From Zarea fungicola (lineage: Eukaryota; Ascomycota; Sordariomycetes; Hypocreales; Cordycipitaceae), in the NCBI GenBank assembly GCA_900169235.1, contig FWCC01000161.1:158803-222802 (forward strand): 64,000 nt of DNA, read 5' to 3'. Made by a program: the position numbers and the translations under genes. The notes beneath the pieces are model-generated. The model did not search any database. It was not told the DNA's origin and saw only the letters and a program-made list of their open reading frames with translations. Shown in pieces: positions 11,000-20,927 of the stretch (its first letter is position 1; every line of letters begins with the position of its first letter).

Positions 11000-11773
11000 T
11001 CACTCGACTGCGTCGTTCCATATCCTTACAACCTGCAATTTCTCCCACCCTGCCGTTTTACCACTCGATCCCACTGTCTCTGCTTTCCATCCTGGGCCGA
11101 GCTCCTCTGACACTCTTTTCTTCACCAGATCCGGTTTGTTCTGCAGGCATAGAAGCACGTACGCGCATCCACGCGCCGATAATATGCGTCCCAGGTCTGG
11201 CAGAAGCCTGTCAGTCGTCTCCATACCATCCACACCACCGGCATATGACAGTGCGAGTAGGTACGAGTCGTCGTCAAAAGACGGGTCACCTGCTGCCGCC
11301 TCTGGGACCTCCGGGGCAAACGTCGCCGGGCGGCAAGGCATGTCTGGCGTGGGTACGTACGGCGGGTTGAAGATGAGGACATCAATGGTACCCGGGCGGA
11401 AGCAAGACGTCAGATCACACATACTGGAGCCGAGATAGGTGCCGCTGCGGTTGGAGGTGGATGCGAACTCGTCGGTGGCGGCCTTGCGGACGGTGGCGAC
11501 GGTGGCGCGGCACGCGTAGGCATTCATGTCAATGCCTGCCGTGAGGATTTCGGATTTGCCAAAAATTGTTTGACATTGAGCATTAACAAATCCGAGGACA
11601 ACACCGGAGCCAGTGCCAATCTCGACAATGAGAGGCGCCGACTGGGCGAATCGGCTGGTCAGGAACGCGCACTCTGGAGCGGAAGAGAGTGTGTCGAGAA
11701 GCAAAAATGAGTCCTCTGACGGCTCATAGACCCTCTCATAGGGAACGTGCGATGTGTCAGGCGTAGGCAACAT
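11000..11773 (-). CDS. MTQ2: eRF1 glutamine methyltransferase catalytic subunit, HemK-like
   Basis: Single exon, 257 aa. The N-terminal motif YEPSEDSFLLLDTL, the SAM-binding glycine loop VEIGTGSGVVLGF, an acidic ribose-binding residue in AGIDMNAYA, and the catalytic motif FNPPYVPTP (NPPY) identify the N5-glutamine methyltransferase group. The short length without a HemK N-terminal domain, and the YEPSEDSF start, fit eukaryotic MTQ2/HEMK2. MTQ2 pairs with TRM112 and methylates the Gln of the GGQ motif in release factor eRF1; animal homologues can also modify histone lysine. The ATG at 11773 is the first in frame and starts just before the conserved block. It is convergent with Sm-D1. Confidence 0.93.
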   Translation of the reverse strand: MLPTPDTSHVPYERVYEPSEDSFLLLDTLSSAPECAFLTSRFAQSAPLIVEIGTGSGVVLGFVNAQCQTIFGKSEILTAGIDMNAYACRATVATVRKAATDEFASTSNRSGTYLGSSMCDLTSCFRPGTIDVLIFNPPYVPTPDMPCRPATFAPEVPEAAAGDPSFDDDSYLLALSYAGGVDGMETTDRLLPDLGRILSARGCAYVLLCLQNKPDLVKKRVSEELGPGWKAETVGSSGKTAGWEKLQVVRIWNDAVE

Positions 11774-11884
11774 GGTGGATCGCGAGTTTTTACGTTATGT
11801 AGTAAGGTTGAATATTGAAAACGTTGTACATGAACGAACCAGTGTAAAGTGGGTCGAGCGTACGACTTACACGATGGTAATAGA

Positions 11885-12030
11885 AATAGACAAAATAATA
11901 AGTCGAGAGAATTAAGTCAAGAGAATTAATTGAGTCGAGATAATTGACTAAGTCAATAGATTTAATTAAGTTAAGATAATTAATTAAGTTAGGAGAATAA
12001 AGAAATTAAGGGAATTAATAAAAAAAATGG
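11885..12030. repeat. AT-rich degenerate tandem repeat
   Basis: About nine imperfect copies of a roughly 15-17 nt unit close to aagtcgagagaatta, drifting to aagttaagataattaatt and ending in gggaattaat. Copies differ mainly by C/T and G/A changes, as expected of RIP or slippage decay, but no C:G to T:A count was done. It lies between the MTQ2 start and a broken protease fragment. No coding potential is seen. Confidence 0.6.
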
Positions 12031-12155
12031 AAGGGAATTGGCGAAATCACTGGAATCAGCGAAACCAAGGGAATCAACGCTCAACTAAACTTGTCATTGC
12101 TACTGTCTACTCACTGAAAGCCCTGGGTTTATTAATTACGCCGTCATGAGTGTCT

Positions 12156-12536
12156 TCAACGTCTCGCTCTCGTTCCCGCCTCTCGTGACAATAGTGCCAT
12201 TCTGATACCTGTGACTTTATTATCCTTCAAAAATTCTCTGATATTAGCAAAGATGTGCTCGAGGGGCATCACATTAACGAAGGTTTCCTGTGTTTGGCTG
12301 GTTGTCCCACTGAACAACAGTCCCACACCACGGTCTTTGATATCGTAACCAACCGAACCCGAATCTCCAGGCCTTCCGAATGAAGTCGTTCCAGGAGGAG
12401 ACAGGAACATTTCCTCCCCAGTTGGCTCAAAACTACCATTGTCTTGCATATAACGACATTTTGCGAGACAGACAGCGGGATTGTAGCCGGATGAAGAGCC
12501 AGTTGTTCCCTGGGAGATGGCACTATACTTGAACAC
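12156..12536 (-). pseudogene. Trypsin-like (S1/PA clan) serine protease C-terminal fragment
   Basis: A 126-codon open stretch carries the active-site serine block SFGRPGDSGSVGYD followed by VGLLFSGTTS, the pattern of chymotrypsin-fold proteins. The order VFKYSAISQGTTG, then GDSGS, then NVMPLEHIFANI matches the second half of the fungal S1-like domain (VFKYGRT...GDSGS...VTPM). The His and Asp catalytic segments should lie upstream, but the frame is closed by TAG at 12545-12543. The sequence between 12543 and 13000 on the same strand has protein-like pieces in more than one frame separated by stops. I call this a decayed gene. A real multi-exon gene with poorly visible introns is the alternative. 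An AT-rich repeat lies at its 3' side. Confidence 0.45.
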
Positions 12537-13501
12537 CAGTTTCTAGCGTATCAAGTCATAAGCAGGTGCAATGTTGCGGCCGATCTCTTTGCCAAAATGG
12601 GGGGAAGACGATACTCGTAGGCACGTGGTCCCCATTCCTGGCGACCAGGCAAGATGTTTCGCCGATACTAAAACTGGTTCCCGTAGATGCACCTGTTCAC
12701 CCCTCTTCGATAATTTGTGTTTCATCAGTCCACCTTTAATGACATGGTGGATTTCACGAGGTACTTCCTGTTGAAGTCGTTTGCTGCTTCATCCCCGTAG
12801 AGGCTTATTAGTGGTGCTGGACGTAGCTCTGGCGCACCAACGCGATACTGGATGCTCGAAATGCCGAAAGGTTCCCTTTGGCTGGCAGCCTCCTCGGACC
12901 GCTGCTCAGAGTGGCGCGATCTACCGTTCGTTGTCGTCGGAGGCTGGTGACCGGCTCAGACGCGCCTGCCAAGAAAGAGAAGGGTAGCGAGAAGGCGTGA
13001 TATCAAGTATAGAAAATGGAAGGGACGAGAGAAGATGTGGTAAAAATGGAGATAGTACTGAGCTGGACAAAAAAATAAAGCGCAGAATGTCGCATTATTT
13101 ATACGCAACAGGAGGCTGGAGGGATGTAATGGCCGCCACCCATGTGATTCAAGAACGTTCCGCGAACAATATTATGCATCAATAGGTATGACAGACTCAA
13201 AAGGAACTGTCATCACTTTGAACTCACAAGCACGTCAGCTTAGTATTCTCACTCTGTATTACAAACGGTTCAGCCTGGCATTCTCACTTTGTGCTACAAG
13301 CCTTTCTTCACCTTGGTATTCCCACGCCACGATTCCGCTTTTTTAGCCACTGATGAATTAGATATGAGGAAAGCTGTACCGTTGCTACTAAAAAATAATA
13401 AGCCAACTTCATTCATTCATAATTCTTTGCCCGTTCCTGCCACGTCCAAGCAAGTACAAACGAATCTTCCACTCGCAAACAGTCACCATGCGCCCCATCC
13501 T
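12537..13501. other. Probable remnant upstream of protease fragment, then promoter-less spacer
   Basis: On the minus strand 12725-12960 contains a stretch reading PFGISSIQYRVGAPELRPAP and later LVKSTMSLKVD before a stop. It may be the eroded N-terminal half of the protease-like gene, but the frame does not join cleanly to the GDSGS part. 13000-13500 shows no gene-like signal. Confidence 0.3.
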
Positions 13502-13903
13502 TCAGAGAATCACACATCCATTCCTCGAACTCCCCAACCTAAAGTCAACACCACAATTCCCTTGCTCCTCCGCGACGTCCTTGCCCAAGGTAAACCCCCA
13601 TCCCATATCAGCTACCATTCTCGTCACGTTGGCGTCACAAACGCCGCCCAGATCGCACTTGGGGCACAGCCTCGTCCTCGTCTTGTAAAATTTGGGCCTC
13701 GCCTTGATGCGCCCACCTCGCATGTTGTTTGTACCCACGAGCTGGCCGGTGATGGGGTGCACGACGACGACGCCCCTGGCGCTGCTGCCGCCAGCGGTGA
13801 AGGTCGGGCAGTTGGTGAAGCCCATGTACGGCAGGCAGGGCTCGGTGACGACGGCCCAGATGTGGTTGCACTCGAGGTGCTTGAAGTACGTGACAATGCA
13901 CAT
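13502..13903 (-). CDS. Small Cys-rich fungal protein ending in a CAAX-like box
   Basis: Single exon, 133 aa, not a named family. Eight cysteines include CNHIW, PCLPYMGF, NCPTF and CPKCDLGGVCD; a His and several Cys are placed as in metal-binding sites. Blocks FYKTRTRLCPKCDLGG and VTRMVADMGWGF resemble a group of hypothetical proteins I associate with Hypocrealean fungi. The last four residues are CVIL, which fits a CAAX prenylation box (geranylgeranyl type because it ends in Leu). No signal peptide is visible, so a cytosolic, membrane-tethered protein is an inference. Base use is GC-rich, like coding genes nearby. The opposite strand is also open, but lacks any motif. Confidence 0.6.
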   Translation of the reverse strand: MCIVTYFKHLECNHIWAVVTEPCLPYMGFTNCPTFTAGGSSARGVVVVHPITGQLVGTNNMRGGRIKARPKFYKTRTRLCPKCDLGGVCDANVTRMVADMGWGFTLGKDVAEEQGNCGVDFRLGSSRNGCVIL

Positions 13904-14298
13904 GGCTTTTTAGATTTCAAATCAATTTTCGGAGTCTCCAAAGTCCTCTGTAAAGAGAAAAATAAAAAAAAAAAGGCTTGTTTGGAATTTGAGTGTCCAA
14001 GTTAAGGGATGCTGCAGGTGCCTCGCCCAAAAAAAAAGTTGGTTCGTCTTCTTCCGTTTGTGCACCCCTTCTTCACTTGCTGTGAATCATAGCAAAGGTC
14101 ATGCCATTCCGCGGCGTCTTGAAAAAGAATTGCAATCGAAAATGGGTATATATTCTCCAAGCAGCATCATACTATTGTAATCAGCAAAATGCTTGCTCTG
14201 CCAAAATACTCTCGTGGCATATCCACAACGCCATGTGTGCAAACAAATGAAACGATTTCTCCAAGAACGAGTAGAGAACAGACACAGGAAATAAAAGC
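13904..14298. other. Spacer between YVC1-like stop and Cys-rich protein start
   Basis: 395 nt, AT-rich, with poly-A runs near 13960 and 14030. It should hold the promoter of the Cys-rich protein and the 3' UTR of the channel gene. No gene is seen. Confidence 0.4.
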
Positions 14299-16840
14299 TC
14301 ATCGTTTAAATGAGCGCTCAGTAGCAAATCCACCCTCATCCCCGTCCTCACCAACAGCCCTCAGAGCCGCCAGACTGCTACCCTCTGACGCATCGTCAAT
14401 AGCCGACTCATGCAAATGCCCTCGCCGTCCCTCCTCCTGCTCATTATCGCTATTGCTATCGCCATCCTCATCATATTTTTGTTCATCTTCTTCCACACCA
14501 ATCTGTGTATCAGGAATCAGCTGCGCCAGCATCGCCTCCATCCGCAACATGGCCTTCTCCATCTCCTGCAGCCTCGTCTCCAAGCTCTCATGCTCCTGCT
14601 CCGCCGCCGAAAAGGATCGCCGCATCTTGGCGCGAATCCCGGGAAACGTCGAGTCCCTACGCGACGGCTTCCGCACGGATAGGCTGCCCCCCGTCGTCTG
14701 CCGCGTAAACTGCCGGCGGATGAGGTGATGCGTCATGGTGTCGTCGACGGAAATGTCATTGTGCACATCCTCGGGTGGCGGCTCGTCGAACACGGACCGA
14801 ATGTACCGGCCGGCGGACAGCTGCCACTTTTGCCAGAACCATTTCCGGGCGGTCGTGTCGTCAAGACCGCTACCACCACCACTACCGCCACCTGGTGTGC
14901 TAGATTTATTGTATTCATCCCCATCCCATCGAATGCGGCGCTCGGCCACGGCAATGATGAGCAGAAGTGGCAAGTTGACGAGGCGCACGGTAGCGACATG
15001 AATCTTGTGAAACCAGCGCGGGCTCACAATAAACTTGAGGGGCAAGAAGATAAAGACGGCGAGAATGTTAAAGGGCGGCTGGTATGCAAAAATGGCATCC
15101 GCCTTGACGCCCTCGAGGGTGAGGACTGCGCGTCGAAACTGAATCTCGGCCGTCGCGTTGGAGGAAATGGTACTAAACGTGTTGGACAGCATCGAGACGA
15201 GAATCGTGAGGAACAATGTGTTGCCCAAAAAGGCAAAGGCCACCATAAGGCTTGGGCCCAGCAACCAGTGAAACTCAGCCGACCTCTGTATGCCCGTGCC
15301 GTCCAGCCCGAACCAGATGAAAATCATCCACTTGGAGATGGTGAGCCACGGGTGCGTACCCTGGCCAAGCCACAGAAGCGAGAGCAGGAACCCGAAAAAG
15401 CACCACGCAGAGAGCGCGGTGAGCAGGAAGAAATCTGCCATCATCGAGCGCAGGGATAGAAAGACTAGGTTATCGGAGAGCAGGGTAAACGCAAGCCGCG
15501 GCACCAACACCGGCGCAGCGAGAGCAAGGACATCAAAGGCCTGCTCCCCCGGGCCTGCGAGTCCGGTCCGGAATCCATGCACACGCAGGATCAGGTAGGC
15601 ACTGTAGATAAACACGAACCCAACGTCCAAGAATGACCACAGGTTTTGCGTGTATACGTTCCTGTTAGAAGATTAGCAGACGGAAGAGGAAAAAAAAAGA
15701 GACACAATGCGATAATATGACAGGGTGTAATGCACTCACCAGCCATGGGCAATCAACGTAGCAAACTGATCCAAACCCCAACCAAACGCATACACTGCAA
15801 AAAGCCCCTCCGTGACAGTCAACGCATGATCCTCCCGTTGAACCATGACGGCAAAATACAGGACCAGCAAAATCGTAAACTGAATCGACTCGAGAATCGT
15901 GCGCGTCCGGGGCACAATGAGCCGGTACTGGTTCAGCAGCGGCGAGTCCCTCGGATCGTACAGCGAGATCGGCTTCAGCTTGTAGTGGTCCGGGATAATG
16001 TCCCACTGCGTCGAGGGCGTGTAGATGATGCGGCCCTCATAAATAGCCGACACGATCCTCTGGCACGTCGACGAGCTCAGGAAGTGCTTGCTCTCCGTCA
16101 GGATGGCCACCTCGAGGGACGGGAGGGTGCGGTGATAGCCGCGCCAGATGCGCCGCTCGGCCTGCTGGCGGATGTGACGAGGGGCCTTTTGGTACGGGTC
16201 GAAGCCGGCGACGAGGACGTGGGCAAGGAAAAGGAGGCCTTCGCGGCCGTCGTGATCCTCGCCGAAGCGGCGCAGGATGCGTGTGGCGATAATCTCGCAG
16301 AGGGTGGCGCGCGTCCAGTTGACGTTTTGGCGGTTGCTGGAGTAGGATTCTTCGTCGAGAAACTGGGCGCGGTTGACCAGTAGGCAGTACACTACGGTGG
16401 CCAGCATTATTAGCATATTTCCATTATTATATTATGGCTCCAGGCAGAGCTTTTGTTTTTGTTTTTTGTCCACATGTTGGGATCATACCAATCGAGAGGT
16501 CGTCGAGTTCATAGAACTTGTCAACAAGCGGCCGCACAACGGTGATGTTGATTCGCACATCGCGCAGCTGCTCCAGACTCAGGTAGTCTTCCACTACACT
16601 GGTAATATCGCGCCGTATACGGTGTATCGTTGTGTAGACGGGCAGGTGGCTGTGGGGGTTGGTGATGCAGCTGTATATGCCCTCGTCGTCGCCGTGGTCG
16701 GTGTACATTCTGCTGAGAAGAGGCCGACGCTCGGCGTTCGGCGCCGGCAGTGTGATGCGCCGCCGCGTTGATTCCTCCATGCTGAGGTTTGCGTTCTTGA
16801 TAAGGGCGGCGAGTGTACTGGCTCGAAAGGTATCTGTCAA
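14299..16840 (-). CDS. YVC1: TRP-like vacuolar cation channel, YVC1 homologue
   Basis: Three exons on the minus strand (16840-16489, 16391-15740, 15661-14299) give 788 aa. Intron 1 is fixed by restoring ELDDLSI-VYCLLVNRAQFL, and intron 2 by restoring AHGW-NVYTQNLWSFLDVGF. The N-terminus is cytosolic. A hydrophobic core from about residue 290 to 590 gives six or more membrane segments, including ILESIQFTILLVLYFAVMV and a pore-side block WMIFIWFGLDGTGIQ. The C-terminus has a basic patch, a predicted coiled coil (ESLETRLQEMEKAMLRMEAM) and an acidic Asp/Glu tail, like the calcium-sensing acidic tail of yeast Yvc1. Yvc1 releases Ca2+ from the vacuole on stretch, calcium or redox signals. The start context is the first ATG of the open exon; the region upstream lacks splice signals I could trust. 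Confidence 0.9.
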
Positions 16841-17354
16841 TTCAGGTCCCGATTTTTTTGGTTTTATTCAGCTAAACTTTTTGTCAAGGATTCCGTCTGT
16901 ACACCAGCACACGCCGTCACGTCTGGTTTACGAATAGCATATTGTCGCGGTAATGAAAGGAGAGAGAAAAGAATAATCAACACAACGATGATGAAACTGC
17001 GCAAGGGAGCTTGGCAGGAGGTTTGAAGAGGCGTTGGAAAACGGAATGTGCGTGGGGGGCTATTCCAAGGGTGAAGGGACTGGCGAGGCCGAAGCCGGTT
17101 TTAGAAAACAACTACCGAAGCACGCTTGGTAAATACTGTGTCTAGCGGTGACAACCCTCCGACCTTATTCTCTTCAGCGAGCGCCACTGACGCAGCTTTG
17201 ATCTCTCATTAATTTAATTTATTCTTATTCACTCGAGGCATTATTACACAAATTCGACAATCAACAGTAACTTTTTTTGGTTCTGTTTATTTTCCTTTGT
17301 TCATATACTTTCATGTTAATTTTACAAAAATATCAGCTTCCCTTGCCTCTGCAT
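16841..17354. other. Promoter region of the YVC1-like gene
   Basis: 514 nt between the channel start and the stop of the APH-type gene, both on the minus strand. AT-rich at 17200-17340. No gene is seen. Confidence 0.4.
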
Positions 17355-18676
17355 CTATAGACGTGCCTTTGCTCCCTTCTGAGCTACCTGCGCCAGGTCC
17401 CAGGCCAAGTTGGCCATGGGTACTCTGGTGACGGCATGCTCCTTGGCCACGGCGCTGCTCGCCTGGCGCACGGCATAGCGAGCCGCAATTCCCTGCAAGA
17501 CGCCGGCCAGCTTGAAGATGCTAAAGGCCGCGCCCCAGCTGAGCTCGGGCAGCGGGTCGTAGCCGGCGACGGCCGTGTACCACTTGATGATTTGCTCCGG
17601 CTGGGGCATGCCGGGTGTTCTTCCGGGCAGAAACGCGGCCGTCTGGGCCTTTTCTATGCCGGGGGCCTTGGTCATGTTGGGGGACTTGGCGAGGTAGAAT
17701 TGAGTGAGAAAGTTGCAGACGTCGGAGAGAGGGTGACCGATGGTGGCCATTTCCCAGCTGCAAGTAATTCTTGTTAGCATCTTCCTTTTTCTTTTCCATC
17801 TTCCTCTCCCTTTTCTCTGTCGTCGTTTGTCTTCTGCTTCTCATCTGGGATAGGAGGGAAACTCACTCTAAAATGCCAATAATTCGAGGCTCCGTCTTGT
17901 GAAAAATGACATTGTCAATCTTGAAATCGCCATGCACAAGCGTAGCCCTATCCTTGGGCTGCAGCCTCTCGTCATTGAAAAAGGCCGTAATCTCGTCAAA
18001 GTGCGGCAGTTGTCCCACGGGTTCTTTGCTCTCCACGTCGACGGCCTGGGCCTGCATCTTGCAAATGGTCATCCACGTCTGCAGCTGTCGCGAGTAGAAG
18101 CCCGTGTGCTTGCCAAACTTTTCCAGCCCGACCTTGCGAATGTCCACCTTGTGGAAGCGCGCGAGCACCTCAATCGCCGCCTTCCACAGCGCCGTGCGCT
18201 CCTCGGCGCCCACACCGGGCATGGTAAAGTCCTCAAAGATGCGGCCGTCGAGAAACTCCATGATGTAAAATGGCGTGCCGATGACGCCGTCGTCCTCGCA
18301 GAGCGCGTACGCCTTGGGGACGGCAATGTCGGTGTCGCGGAGGGCGTGGATGATGCGGTACTCGCGGTCGACACGGTGCGCCGTCTTGGAGAGGAGCTTC
18401 CCTGGTGGCTTCTTGCGCATGACAAACTTGTTGCCTCTGGCGTCGGTGATTTGATATGTCGGGTTGGATTGGCCAAAACCAAACTGGAAGTGCAGAGGAA
18501 AAACGCCTCAAGGTTAGCAACGATTCTGAATCTAGCGGCTTGGATGGATGGCCGCATCATGTCAAACGCGCACGTACCTGCTTCAGCTCGAGAGGTGTCT
18601 GAATTTCGGGGACATTTTCGTCAACGTATTTGGCAAATGCCTTTTCGTCAATTGGCTGCCGAATCTTGCCAGCCAT
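17355..18676 (-). CDS. Aminoglycoside phosphotransferase (APH) fold protein, ACAD10/11 N-domain type
   Basis: Three exons on the minus strand (18676-18578, 18483-17867, 17757-17355) give 372 aa. The domain order is a glycine/Gln loop (FGFGQSNPTYQI), an ATP-binding lysine in FVMRKKPPGKLL, catalytic loop VHGDFKIDNVIFH (HGDxxxxN) and metal-binding ILDWEMATIGHPLSD. The Asp of DWE is split by intron 2. The sequence is close to the kinase-like part of animal ACAD10/11, which phosphorylates 4-hydroxy acids before beta-oxidation. Fungi often encode this domain alone, as here. Substrate and compartment are not shown by sequence; no strong signal is seen at MAGKIRQPIDEKAF. Junctions use GTACGT and GTGAGT donors. 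Confidence 0.9.
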
Positions 18677-20204
18677 GGCGTCGAATGGTCGGTCTTGCCG
18701 GAAGAGACAAACGACTACCTACCTGCCTGCGCAGAATTGAGGTTCAATTGCGGCGGGGCTCCCAGTCAGATGTTACCAGCTGCGTCAGCGTATCAGGATA
18801 GACAACTGCTCTCGTACTGCAGCTTTGGTTGTAGCGCTTGCAAAGGACGGTTAAAAGTAAAAGGGACGAGGCTGCAAGGTAAACTGTAGTGTAACTGTTG
18901 TCAGGTAATAAATATAGGCCGGGGTTCGAGGTAGATTCAGGCCTATCACGTCTGCTGAAGGAGCTTTAGCAACCGAGGCACCATAAGCATGCCCGCGGTA
19001 CCGAATGCACTGTCTAGCAGAAGTTAGCGCCGGTCAGCCCCACAGTTCCCCCAGACTGTTACAACCCATAGAATCCCCGCTGTGAGATTCGGCCTGCAGC
19101 CTACAGGTAGGTATTTCCAGGCAACATCAACGACCGGCCTTTGTCCAAAACTCCGGTCTGGGCAACAAAACATAAGCAGTACAAGATGCACCAAGACTGC
19201 TTTTGATAAAGCACCGTCACACAGATACCCAAGTTACATCAAGTACATAGTATCAATTTGACAATAAATACTGGCAGAAATAATTCCTTTCCGAGGCATG
19301 TATCCGGCGACGGACCAAACCAACCATTGCTTTCTATAACCCGCCACCCAAATAAAATAAAAAGAAAAAAACACCATCCAAGTCCCATTGCTCAAAAAAG
19401 TGAAAAGATCGAATATAATGTCTGCGAGTGGCCCGGCACTCAACATCTTCTTCTCTGCATATCCTTCTCCCCATCCACTGTTGCTTTTTCTGTGTGTGGT
19501 GATGAAGCTACCGCTCAGGCTCTCCATCAACTTTTCAAGTTGATTTCTCGGCTCCGCTTGCCGCATTTTTTTTTTCTCTTTTGGTCATGCATTTTACTTT
19601 TCCGTCTCGCTGTTTGGCTTCTCATTTCAAACCTAGTGGCTGTCCCAGTGCCTTGTAGTCAAGTGCATGTTCGCTGCCTCCCGACCACAATATTGGAGAA
19701 ATTGCCGGCTTCAAGCCTGCCCATCCAGCAAATGTCGACATGAGGTAAAACAAAGCGGACAGTGTCCGGCAAGTTCAGGGGGGGTATCCATCGCAGAAAG
19801 TCACACCAATCATCCCAACCATTCGCTATTCCTTTGGTGCGCCATATACAATAGAAATCATGTCCCGTATAGAGCAGCACTGTCCATATCAAAACTCTCG
19901 AATTCCTTTCCACCACAACGAAACCAGTACGCCTAAACAAAGACAATTCAAGCAACATGGTGCCAAATAGTCCCAGGAATGTGGCAAAGGGGCAAGAGAT
20001 GCCACCCTCGGCGACAGGTATAGATCCAACAAATACCTTGCAATAGCCAGTGCCTCAATCGACCGCGTTTAAAATGAAGAGCAGCGTAATATGGCGAGCA
20101 TAGAGCAAGACAAACTCGACTGCAGTGTTCGTAAAGTCGTTAAAAAGTAGTCACAATAAAACTCCAGGGCTGTGTTCCCGGTCAAACGTGATCGAATTGT
20201 TTCA
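18677..20204. other. Spacer between HAP2 3' end and APH gene start
   Basis: 1.5 kb on the 5' side of the APH-type gene and the 3' side of HAP2. Only short open frames with no motif are seen. The region next to 20200 is probably HAP2 3' UTR. Confidence 0.4.
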
Positions 20205-20927
20205 TCAGCTGGTTTCATTGGCGCCGTCGGCACCGCCGTCGTCAGCCTCATCATTCTTCTTGGACTTCTTGGATTGACCGCCGGGAGCAGTTTCCGATTT
20301 GCGCTTGCTGCCTGCACCGCGGGATTCGTGAATCTCCTCGTCAGCATGGCTCCCTTCGGGGCTGTAATCCGGGCCAGTGCCGTCCTTCTCCATGGCAGCG
20401 ACTTCTTCTGTTGTCAGGAAACGACCACCAGGTCCGCGCGGTCTCCTCATGGCATGATTGTGACGCGACTCATGAAGATAAGGGCGTCTGCCTTTTGATG
20501 TCAGGCGCAGCTGCTCCTCTAGGCGTTGGCGCGCAACACGGCGCTTGAGGATTCGGTGGAACTGCTTGGCATTGACGTAGAGGGGGGATTCTTCCACGCC
20601 GCTTGCGGGCATCTCTGGTGACTGCGGGTGAGCCATGGCCATCTGTGCCTGTGGGACGCCGGGTCGGCCCATCATAGCTTGCGGATTAGGGACGCCCGAT
20701 TGGCTTACTCGGCGCGGTATTTGATTGTTCATTCGGGGAGAGGGACGGCCATCCTTCTTTCCCATTCTTGGTGAAGTTTGAGGCATATTAGGGTCGGAAT
20801 GCATGTACGGATAATTTGAACCAGAGGCAGCAGCGGTGGCGGCCATAGCTGCAGCTTGAATGCCGTTCATGTTGTAAGGGACTTGCTGCATGCCTTGTTG
20901 AGGCACGCCATACTGAGGTTGGTACAT
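20205..20927 (-). CDS. HAP2: CCAAT-binding factor subunit HAP2 (NF-YA/HapB)
   Basis: The open exon from the ATG at 20927 gives 240 aa. The NF-YA core is complete: the Hap3/Hap5 association helix SPLYVNAKQFHRILKRRVAR, a linker, and the DNA-binding helix PYLHESRHNHAMRRPRGPGG. Ahead of it is a Gln/Met/Pro-rich activation-type region, and the C-terminus is charged with a KRKSE and SKKSKK nuclear-type cluster. The factor binds CCAAT boxes with Hap3 and Hap5 and in fungi adds HapX for iron control. Upstream sequence gives a clean acceptor: ctaac at about 20975 and tccag ending at 20937, so the frame S-Y-V-M may continue into an earlier exon. Other Hypocrealean HAP2 proteins are longer at the N-terminus. 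I could not find that exon, so this start is a minimum. Confidence 0.88.
   Translation of the reverse strand: MYQPQYGVPQQGMQQVPYNMNGIQAAAMAATAAASGSNYPYMHSDPNMPQTSPRMGKKDGRPSPRMNNQIPRRVSQSGVPNPQAMMGRPGVPQAQMAMAHPQSPEMPASGVEESPLYVNAKQFHRILKRRVARQRLEEQLRLTSKGRRPYLHESRHNHAMRRPRGPGGRFLTTEEVAAMEKDGTGPDYSPEGSHADEEIHESRGAGSKRKSETAPGGQSKKSKKNDEADDGGADGANETS

Noticed and set aside
13289..14005. 238-codon plus-strand frame
   Set aside because: Overlaps the Cys-rich protein on the other strand, which has patterned Cys and conserved-type blocks; the plus frame is a shadow.
14725..16383. Two long plus-strand frames (244 and 217 codons)
   Set aside because: Both are antisense to the YVC1-like channel exons, which have clear membrane segments and splice continuity.
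17899..18801. 300-codon plus-strand frame
   Set aside because: Antisense to the APH-fold gene, which carries HGDxxxxN and DWE motifs; the plus frame has none.
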